A stretch of DNA of 64,000 bases from Tenrec ecaudatus (lineage: Eukaryota > Chordata > Mammalia > Afrosoricida > Tenrecidae), in assembly GCF_050624435.1 (NCBI RefSeq), contig NC_134541.1:6834983-6898982 (forward strand), read 5' to 3'. Shown piece after piece: positions 56,278 through 64,000 of this stretch; within the stretch, counting starts at the first letter, position 1; each line of letters starts with the position of its first letter. The position numbers were made by a program, and so were the translations under genes. The notes under the pieces were generated by a model. The model saw only the letters and a list, made by a program, of their open reading frames with translations, ran no database searches and was not told where the DNA came from.

Positions 56278-57575
56278 GTAAGGCAGCTTGGAGAAGCGGG
56301 GGTCTTTCGAATTGCCACAGCCGAGCCCATGAATGAGCCGAGGTTACCGCCTGAAGACTTAGCATTTACATCCTGTCTCCTGAGGGCGGGAGGGACACAG
56401 GGTGACTGCTGGTCAGGCTGAAGCAATAATGCTTCTGTGCTGGTCACCGCCCTCACAGCATATCCCCCCACCTCCGATGGCTGAATGGGGGGTGGGGCTG
56501 CAGGGTGCTTGGTGGTGTGTTAGTGAACCAGCTGCTTCTTTTTCCACTGCGATGAGAGCGCTGGGGTGTGGGCAGTTCTGGGGTGCAGGGCTTACTGTAG
56601 CAGCAGCACTTGGAGGAGGGCCTGGGTATGGGGGAGCCCGCCTGCCTGGGCAGCGGTAGTTGCCAGTCTTCATCTGTGTGCTGGCAGCTGCCTGAGGATG
56701 GGGGAGAAGGGCATTTTAGACAGTGCCTTCCGGGTGTGCCAACCAGATTGGTGAGTCACACCGAGGGGTCCCGGGACACCCAAGAGGCCGCCCTGCAGTG
56801 GGCTGTGGCCCGGTGGCTGGCAGCAGTTCTCTGATGCACAGACGGCTGTGCTCAGTGCTCCCCTTCATCTGTGTGGGAGGTGTGGGCAGGTGGGAGCTGC
56901 CCCCCTAGGAAGATGAGGGGTGGTGGTGAAGCCTGGCGGAGGGGACCAGTGGACCTGCCAGCAGATGTCTGGGCTGAGCCCAGGGCCATTGTGAGCGTGC
57001 AACGTTTCTGAAACTCCAGCTCGCTGATGACTCCGCTCTGGGAGCCTGCCTTGTGCCTGCTTCAGCCAGGGCGGGGCTTCTGTTTCTGCTTTCCCTTCCC
57101 ACAGGCCATGCAGGAGGGAGGGGCCTGGCGGGGCTGGATAGTTTTTATGGGGTGGGATGAGGAAGGAGGGGCTGGCTCATTTCTGATGCTCCAGGGCTGC
57201 TGTCACAGAAGAACCTTCTGGGGGTGGTATGGGCAGACAGGAATGGAGAGGCTGGAAGTCCAGGTTCAGGCTGCCAGTTCTAGGCGCTTGCTTTTTCTCT
57301 CTCGTCAGGTAGAAGATCCTTGGCTTCTTGAAACATCTGGGCCCCTGTCCCTTGGCGGTTCGCGCACGCGCGTGCGTGCGTGCATGCGTAGCATCAATCT
57401 CCCCGGGGATCTAGGAGGCTCACAGAGCGGGCACTGAGAGGCTGACTGAACAGAAACCAACTCTTCCTGCAGAGTGCGGCCTGCCCTGCCTCGTGAACAT
57501 ACTGCCTTTGATCTTGTCTCGCTAACCATCTGCATCTTGATCCATTATTAACAGGTTTTTTTTAAATCTATATAG
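56278..57575. other. AURKA intron 3
   Basis: No repeat of the main families recognised. A short alternating CGCG/TGCG stretch lies at 57,361-57,388. Confidence 0.5.
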
Positions 57576-57630
57576 GAAATAATCCTGTGAAGGAGCTGGC
57601 ACCAAAACAGAAAAAAGAAGAATCCAAAAA
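57576..57630 (+). CDS. AURKA: AURKA exon 4, linker (residues 115-133)
   Basis: 55 nt after a weak, T/A-rich acceptor ATATAG. Restores Gly115 and encodes NNPVKELAPKQKKEESKK, a lysine-rich linker before the kinase domain, ending AAA AA|GTAAGC. Small but in phase at both ends and matching the human order ..NNP..ELA.KQK.EESKK. Confidence 0.93.
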
Positions 57631-57767
57631 GTAAGCTTTACTTACATGCGTAGTTCTTCACCTTCACAGCACACTAAATATGAATTGGTTAGAGGAACGC
57701 TTAAAAAGCCACACAACTGGTTATCAGAACATGTCCAGGTCTCCAGTCTTTATTTAGAAAGACTTTT

Positions 57768-57945
57768 TTTTTTCTTTTAAAAAATCATTTTATTGGGAGC
57801 TCTTGCCGCTCTTATAACATTCCATACAATTGTGTCAAGCATATGTGTACATAGGTTGCCATCATCATTTTCTAAACATTTACTTTCTATTTGAGCCCTT
57901 GGTATCAGCTCCTCATTTTCCCCACTAATTCCCTCTCATCCAAAA
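57768..57945 (-). mobile_element. L1-type LINE 3' end, copy F, in AURKA intron 4
   Basis: 'aaaatcattttattgggagc', 'ttgtgtcaagcatatgtgta' and 'ttgagcccttggtatcagct' match the 3' terminal part of copies D and E. Only ~180 bp. Confidence 0.8.
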
Positions 57946-58723
57946 GGAATTTTTAAAGGATGGCTGTTACTGACTCAAGCTGTGCTTCTCAAATGCAGAG
58001 AAAGCCTGTGTGAATCTGATACCCACAGAGATGTGTGTGTGTTTCAGTAAAAGCTGCTTTCTGCCTTTAAAAGTAATCATGAGATGTGGTTTGTGCCCGC
58101 TTCTAGATTTGCTCTTCTACGACTCAGACAGGCATGTGGTCATGAGGCAGAACTATACACAGCTTGCACATGGCTGCTTTGTGGACAATAGTAGTAAAAA
58201 TACTGAATGTAATAGAAAGGTGGCACAGCATCTTCCCCAGAGATTATGTGAAAGCCCCTGAGCTGTCGAGCCTTGAATGTAGACGCGGCACCTGGGATGA
58301 ACCTGCCCCAAGACTGTCCTGCTTACAAACGCAGGGGGTCCCGCCTGCTCCCACCAATCACAGTGGCTCAGTGTCCACCCCAGGGTCTGCATCTCGGGGG
58401 GTGTGGAAGAAGAGGCAGATAGTGTCCCGGAGGCTCGCGCGTGCTTCTGGAACATTCTTCCCTCCCGGGGGGCTTCCAGCCATGTTCTTAGAGCCGAGTT
58501 GGTACTAGGCCTTTCAACCCAGGATGTCTCCTGTTCAGAGGGTCAGCTTGCCCATTGCCTCAGATGAGTGCCGCCGATGGCAGTGCGGGGAGCAGGGTGG
58601 CCTCCATTCTTGGGGTGGGTGCAGACCCGGGGCAGCTCTCAGTCTGACATAATTTAACGTGGCAGCACCACCGCTGACAGATGGTTGGGGAAGAGCAATC
58701 TCTGTGCTCCTATTTGTTCCTAG

Positions 58724-58915
58724 GAGGCAGTGGGCCTTGGAAGATTTTGAGATTGGCCGCCCACTGGGCAAGGGGAAATTTGGTAATGTTTACCTGGCGA
58801 GAGAGAAGCAGAGCAAGTTCATCCTGGCTCTGAAGGTGCTCTTCAAAGCGCAGCTGGAGAAGGCGGGGGTCGAGCACCAGGTCAGGAGAGAAGTGGAGAT
58901 CCAGTCCCACCTCAG
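58724..58915 (+). CDS. AURKA: AURKA exon 5, kinase N-lobe (residues 133-197)
   Basis: Acceptor GTTCCTAG. Encodes [20 protein letters not shown], the glycine-rich loop, then [19 protein letters not shown] with the ATP-anchoring Lys170 (human K162). The alpha-C stretch [15 protein letters not shown] carries Glu189 (human E181). One change recalled against human: V for L in HQ(V)RRE. 192 nt, ending CTCAG|GTAAGC in phase 2. Confidence 0.97.
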
Positions 58916-59728
58916 GTAAGCACCCACTGGGGCGTGCAGAGCGTCGCGCTCTCAGGACGACCAGGCTGGGTCAGGGGGCCTCTGGCTCAGCAATGCCATC
59001 AGTGACTTCCCTGGGATCGGGCTGGGCTCTGCCGTGGGTCCTGAGGAAGCACTTGGCAGGCTTACTATTTTGGTGGTGACATAATTTATGAGCGTGAACA
59101 CATTTTGCATTTTTCTCCAGTCCCTCTTGTTCTGAGCTAGGCTGATTTCTGGCCTGTGCGGGTTTGGCTTTAGTTTTTCCTGAGCTTTCACAGCATGGGC
59201 CATTGGAGTGGATTGCTGTTGGTACTTAAGATCCTGCTTTCTTTGGGCCTGAATCCAGCCATGGCAACAGCAGGCAGGCAGTTCAATGGGCACAGCTTCT
59301 CCAGCAGACACACTGGCCACCTGGGACTCTTGCCTGCATTGGACAATGGACATGTCTTCTGCCTGTTAGTGTTTGATGATCGAGCCCCCGGGGAAGTGCT
59401 GTGTCGGGCTGTGCATCTGTAGGCAGCTAACTAGTAACTGAATTTTACCCCCAAGACCGAGCTGCCTACAGGAAGGACATGACCATCTTAACCCGAGGCG
59501 CGCAAATATCTTGACATTGCACAGAAAGTGATTTGTGGGTGTTTCTCTGTGACATGGGTGTCTGGCTTCAGCACCTCGAGGGGGAGCTGGGATGGGCTGG
59601 AGAAAGGGACATGACCCAAAGCAGTCACGTCCCACTGGCTTTGCCCGAGAGGTTCGTATGTGCAGCACATATTCTTGAGGTGTGGGGGAGACACCACCAG
59701 TCATGGCCACGTGTGTCCTTGCTTGCAG

Positions 59729-59867
59729 GCACCCCAATATTCTCAGGCTGTACGGTTACTTCCACGACGCCACCAGGGTGTACCTCATCCTGGAGTACGC
59801 CCCTCTGGGAACCGTCTACAGAGAGCTCCAGAAGCTTTCCAAGTTTGATGAGCAGAGGACAGCCACA
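59729..59867 (+). CDS. AURKA: AURKA exon 6, hinge region (residues 197-243)
   Basis: Acceptor GCTTGCAG. Encodes [20 protein letters not shown], then [20 protein letters not shown] and EQRTAT. EYAP is the hinge that binds the adenine of ATP. 139 nt, ending ACA|GTGAGT in phase 0. Confidence 0.97.
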
Positions 59868-61519
59868 GTGAGTCTCCCACCAGCCACTGTCCCCGGGCCA
59901 GGGCCTGCCTTGTGGGATGAGAGCGTGGCTGATGTCGCCATGGGCCTGCAGTGGAAAGGCCACTCCAGCTGGGCCATTCTGTACAGGCAGCGCACCCCCA
60001 GAAATCAGCCGGGGGCACCTGGCTGCTTTGTGTTTCCATGGCCATTGTTTTGGCAAAAATATATATAGTTAGTTAGTTGCCCCCCTTTCCAAATCATTTC
60101 TTTTTTAGACAACGGACGTTTGTAAAATGCTTTTAATATTTGCAACAAAAAAAAAAACATCTTGAGGGAAGAGCTCATGACGGGGGCGCCTTAGAGCTTA
60201 CGCATGTTTGTCAGCGTTCCTGCCCGAGTCCGTTTTGCTGCCTGCTCTCCACAGGATGTCTGTAAACTCCCTCTCCTGCCATCGCTTGCTCGATGGCTGA
60301 TGCCAGCATGCATGTGCAGCCCCCGGGGGAAATGACTGTACCCACCAGCATCCTTGTGTGCTGTCGGCTCCCCTCTCTGCCACTGCCAGGCCAGCACCTT
60401 CTCCCGGGCGGGGCGCCCCTGCGTCTGCCGCACGGGCTTTCCCCACAGACTGTAATCTCTCCTGGGATCCCCTGACCACCTCATGGTTCCGACTTGTGTT
60501 GTTTTTGCAGGCCTCAACTTCACTCAGGGCGGCAGTGGGTCACAGCAGCGGGTGGTCACTTTGATTGGCCGCTGTCTTTAGGGATATGCACGTAGGAACA
60601 TTCTCCATGTCCCTCCAGGCTCGATGTCTCATTGCTCTCTCCCTGAATAAAGATGCCTTTGGGTGAATGCCCCCGACTGTGACCACCCACGTGAAGGGCA
60701 CCTTGGCTGTGCGCAGTGTCCCCACCTCCTTAGCGGCTCCTTCCCCGCCAGCGTCAACCGCTGCCCACGAAGGCTCCCGCCTGACCTCTCAGCTGCTCTT
60801 GCTCTTGTCCACGTCAAACACATCTTTCTGGTGTAGAATGGTTTGGGTTTTTTAAATGAGCCGATTGATTACACTCGAAAGTTTTTATTTTTAATTATCT
60901 TTTAAAAATTCTTTTCCCAAAGACTGTTTTTGGGCAAAGCTCACAGGGTGGATTAGGTTTCCATTCAACCCATTTTCGACACACTCTGTTGAATATTCTC
61001 ACAGTCTCCATTCTGGTTGCTGCTTTCTGGGAATCTAGTTTCCCTACCCTTTGACCTTCTCGTCTTGGTTTTAAAGCCTGACGGGTCCCACGTGGCGAGT
61101 GGGTTTCATCAAGCAGCACAGAACTGGATGGGTGGTCCTGTGACAGCCTGGCTGCTATTTAGAGAAGCTCAGCCAGAGGGCCTAGGAGCGTCGCCCCTCC
61201 AGGCTCCACCAGCCCAGTAAGCCTGGTTTACAGCCATCGTCTACAGGCACTGGTTTGCACACCGTGTCCCCTCCATCCTGCCCATTTTGAGTGGCTCATT
61301 GTGCTGGGCCTAGTGCTACCCCATCGCCACCAGCACCCCACCATCTCCCAGTGTGAGCAGAACACTGACCCTCCAGATTGCTTTGTTTGATTTATGGAGG
61401 TGCAGAATGAAGTGTTTGCTTCAAAACCCATGCCAGTCTCTGGTGGGGGCATCCTGCTGAGATGAAAGTGGCCTTCCTACGCCACAGCCAGGACTTACTG
61501 CGTATCCTCTTTCCTGCAG
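59868..61519. other. AURKA intron 6
   Basis: No exon and no clear lineage-specific SINE or LINE. A/T-rich stretches lie at 60,058-60,160 and 60,845-60,910. Confidence 0.5.
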
Positions 61520-61668
61520 TATATCACAGAATTGGCAGATGCCCTGTCCTACTGTCATTCCAAGAAAGTTATTCACAGAGACATTAAGCCAGAGAACCTG
61601 CTCCTGGGCCCCACTGGGGAGCTGAAGATCGCGGATTTTGGGTGGTCAGTGCACGCCCCGTCTTCCAG
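61520..61668 (+). CDS. AURKA: AURKA exon 7, catalytic loop and DFG (residues 244-292)
   Basis: Acceptor TCCTGCAG. Encodes [20 protein letters not shown], then [20 protein letters not shown] and [12 protein letters not shown] Asp264 (human D256), Asn269 and the DFG Asp282 (human D274) are present, as is the Trp after DFG that is typical of Auroras. Ends TCCAG|GTGAGT in phase 2, just before the activation-loop Thr. The next exon is outside the window. Confidence 0.97.
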
Positions 61669-61794
61669 GTGAGTCCAAGGGGGACATTGGCGGGCCGAGC
61701 AGAAGCCCCAGGGAACTCACTAAGTCACAAGATCCTGGCGTGTAACATTCTGCCCCGGCTCAAATTTGGTGCCATCTCAGTCTGACAGCCTGCA

Positions 61795-61985
61795 GCTCCA
61801 GTGAGGTATTGGTTATGTATCGGGATATTAACTACAAGTTCAGCAGTTCAAATCCACCAGCTACTCCATGGGAGAAAGATGGGGTTTTCTATTCCAGAAA
61901 ACGGGCTTGGAAACCCACAGGGCAGCTCAACCCTGTCCTGTAGGTCACTCTGCGTTGGCTTCGACTAGAATGGTGGTGTGAGGTA
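61795..61985 (+). repeat. AfroSINE copy in AURKA intron 7
   Basis: 'caagttcagcagttcaaatc', 'ggagaaagatggggttttct' and 'gcagctcaaccctgtcctgt'. About 130 bp after exon 7. Confidence 0.88.
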
Positions 61986-62359
61986 CTTTTGGTTGTTGGA
62001 GGCCGGATAGCACTTTCTCTTGCCATTGCTTGGGGCTGCTGGTGTCCGGCTGAGTTGTTGGAGGCTCCCTTCCTTAGAAACTCGAGATGTGGCAGGAATG
62101 ACACTGGTGGCAGGGAGGCGTGTGCACGGTGGTGTGCGAAAAGGTGTTGCCGAGCAGCCTGTACTTTGGGGAAACTCAAGCTGGGCTGGATTCAGTGGAG
62201 AGACGAGAGAGCAGTCAGTTACTGATTGTTGGTCTGCTTTTGCCGGCAATAGGAATAAGTCTTCCCCCAGCTTAAAGTTGGAGCAGAAAAGCCAAGCTAA
62301 TGAGACACTTCAATCTTAGCTAGGTCTGGTGGAAAGAGCCACCACATTCCATGCAATCT

Positions 62360-62545
62360 ACAGTTTTTTTCTGGTTACAATGGGCTTCTAAGACTTTATG
62401 GTTCCTGAAAAGGAACCCTAAGTCCGACCCACCAGCTGCTTCTCAGGACAAGGATTTGGCTGTCTGCTCCCCTAAAGATGCACAGCTTCAGAAACCCCAT
62501 GGTGCTGCTCCCCGCTGCCCTGTAGGATCACAACTACTTTGATGA
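62360..62545 (+). repeat. AfroSINE copy, diverged
   Basis: 'ccgacccaccagctgcttct' and 'gaaaccccatggtgctgctc' in family order; head decayed. Confidence 0.55.
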
Positions 62546-62559
62546 CAGAACTTGGAAGG

Positions 62560-63075
62560 GTTTGTTTTGTTTTAATTTTTGTGAATCAGGTGAACGTTTA
62601 CAGGGCCGGTCAATTTTCCACTCGATTCATCCACTGCCGTCGCCTCATTGTTCCATCCTCACCCACCTCTTCCTGTGGTTCCTGCTCTCCTTCCCCTCCC
62701 CTCTACACCCAGTCCTTGTGCAAATGCTGCCCTTTGGATCTTCAGTGGTTGTTTGTTTTGGTGGCACTGCCGGAGTGCCCAGCCCTGGTCAGGGTTTGCC
62801 ACCTTTGAGGGTGGCATCCAAATGACGTGTTACCTCATGGGTTGCACTTCCCTCAATGCAACGTGATGGCCATTTCCTCCCTGTGCTGTGCTGCCGCCTC
62901 CTCTCAGCCCCTCCGACTGGGCGAATGCTGCCTTTCTGATCTCCGGTGGTTTCCAAGTGTCCTCCCTCGTGTTCTCCACATAGGTCTCCCGTGGTTCCTG
63001 TCCAGACCTCTGAAGGGTGGCCAAGGGCCTTACAGATGTGTCTGTTCAGTGATTTGGGGCCCAGGCTTTGCATAG
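62560..63075 (-). mobile_element. Possible older L1 3' region of a different subfamily
   Basis: 'aatcaggtgaacgtttacag', 'ggtcaattttccactcgatt' and 'tgcaaatgctgcccttt' resemble the complement of an Afrotherian L1 3' UTR that I recall. It is not related to copies A-F. Boundaries are vague. Confidence 0.4.
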
Positions 63076-63204
63076 GGCTGGTGGACTAAACAGTCTGGGA
63101 TCTCTTTGGCCGTAAACCCTGGTTCCCATTCCAGCACATTCAGTCAGGTGTGGGCTTGAGGCAGTTCCGTGCTGTCTATGCTCCTTAATACCCAACACTC
63201 ACAT

Positions 63205-63368
63205 CTGTCACACATATTATACCACTCACTGCCATTCATCCCACTCAGTGACTTAGCCCTGTGCGTTTCCAAGACTGTAATTTGGGAGTAGATAGCCTCT
63301 CCTTTTTCTCATGGAGTGGCTGGTGTTTCTGAACTGCTGACCTTGAGGTTAGCAGTCCAAGGCATAAG
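63205..63368 (-). repeat. AfroSINE copy in AURKA intron 7
   Basis: Minus-sense 'gcgtttccaagactgtaatt', 'tggtgtttctgaactgctga' and 'ccttgaggttagcagtccaa'. Confidence 0.82.
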
Positions 63369-64000
63369 AAATGCTGATTATCTGTAGTGGACTCAAACAC
63401 ACAGCAGTGAAATATTCCAGCTTTATCTTTCCTCCACACCCGATGCTCTTCTCAATCCTGTGCCTATGGCCTTGCCCTCTGCCTGGGTGGAACCAGAGAC
63501 CTTGTTCCTATCAGCAGTCATCAGCTCGCCCGAGTGGCCTTTGCTCCAGGCACTTACTCCCTCCCCGCATGGCTTTTCTCTCAGCTGCAGACTGAGAGGT
63601 AACAGCTAAGGCAAGCAACCTGGGGGCCACGCTTGCCCTCACAGGCCCCCAGTGCTTTTCAAGAAAAATTCTATTGTGCCCAGTCCTTGCAGGGCTTCCC
63701 TGTCCCCATCAGCCCGAGGCCAACTGCTGAGGCAGAGCAAAGTCACTCTCTTCTGTGCAGCCTCTTTTACCAGATCTCCCATGGCCCACTCTATGCCTCG
63801 GCTGGGCTTGAGAACTCATGGGTGAAGTCATTGAGAATTCAGAGTGGCTCTTGAGAACTTTTACAATATCCATGGCGGGGGGCTTTATTAGGGAAGCGAC
63901 CGATTCTAATTCAGAGTCTGGAACACTTAGGATACAGGTGTTCATCAGGATAGCCTCCTCTCCACCAAGCATGCAGTTAGGCAGGCCTTACTTGCCCTTG
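63369..64000. other. AURKA intron 7 to window end
   Basis: No exon seen. In particular, no frame encodes the Arg-Thr-Thr-Leu-Cys-Gly activation-loop sequence expected next. Confidence 0.5.

Larger units (their letters stand above)
50105..64000 (+). other. AURKA: AURKA transcription unit (Aurora kinase A), truncated at the right edge
   Basis: Plus-strand gene with a predicted non-coding exon 1 and six coding exons in the window, giving 292 complete codons plus two bases. All junctions are GT/AG and in phase. Aurora-A is a serine/threonine kinase of centrosomes and spindle poles, activated by TPX2 and by autophosphorylation of its activation-loop Thr. It drives mitotic entry and spindle assembly and is destroyed by APC/C-Cdh1 (family knowledge). 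The window ends after the DFG exon, so the activation-loop Thr, APE motif, C-lobe and C-terminal D-box lie beyond 64,000. Numbering from residue ~115 on is eight higher than human because of a longer proline-rich linker. Confidence 0.95.

Noticed and set aside
61669-64000. Next AURKA exon with the activation loop
   Set aside because: Searched for the Arg-Thr-Thr-Leu-Cys-Gly reading; none found before the window end.

Overview
This is a mammalian genomic window. It holds two complete or partial protein-coding loci in head-to-head arrangement, the start of a third coding exon at the left edge, and a very high load of interspersed repeats. Three genes are recognised by translating their exons: CASS4 (minus strand, one exon cut by the left edge), CSTF1 (minus strand, all five coding exons, 431 codons) and AURKA (plus strand, six coding exons, running off the right edge). 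The order CASS4 - CSTF1 - AURKA, with CSTF1 and AURKA divergent, is the order known from human chromosome 20q13 (recalled, not searched).

The repeats suggest the organism. The dominant SINE is tRNA-derived, with a body reading like 'GGTCAGCAGTTC' and a tail reading like 'GTCGCTATGAGTCGGAATC'. This is the Afrotherian SINE (AfroSINE). BovB/RTE-type LINE 3' ends are also present. Two elements have the ends and body of SPIN, a hAT transposon spread horizontally among tetrapods that is abundant in tenrecs. AfroSINE plus SPIN in one window points to a tenrec such as Echinops telfairi. The species call is inference.

Layout. Positions 1-93: CASS4 SH3-domain exon. 94 to about 38,200: CASS4 intron and/or upstream DNA with no coding exon that I could recognise, filled with AfroSINEs, L1-type 3' ends, BovB fragments, two related LTRs, a tRNA-Gly-derived SINE family, a short SPIN copy and microsatellites, including a (GAA)34 tract. 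About 38,205-49,880: CSTF1, with a 675-bp SPIN copy nested in an AfroSINE in one intron. 49,330-50,330: CpG island and bidirectional promoter. About 50,105 to 64,000: AURKA up to the DFG exon; the activation loop and C-lobe lie beyond the window.

The two complete promoters serve genes of different function. CSTF1 is the CstF-50 WD40 subunit of the mRNA 3'-end cleavage complex. AURKA is the mitotic kinase Aurora-A. No CRISPR, operon or other prokaryote-type system is present. The most notable biology is the layering of mobile elements: two lineages known for horizontal transfer (SPIN, BovB), nested insertions that can be ordered in time, and SINEs whose tails match an RTE partner.
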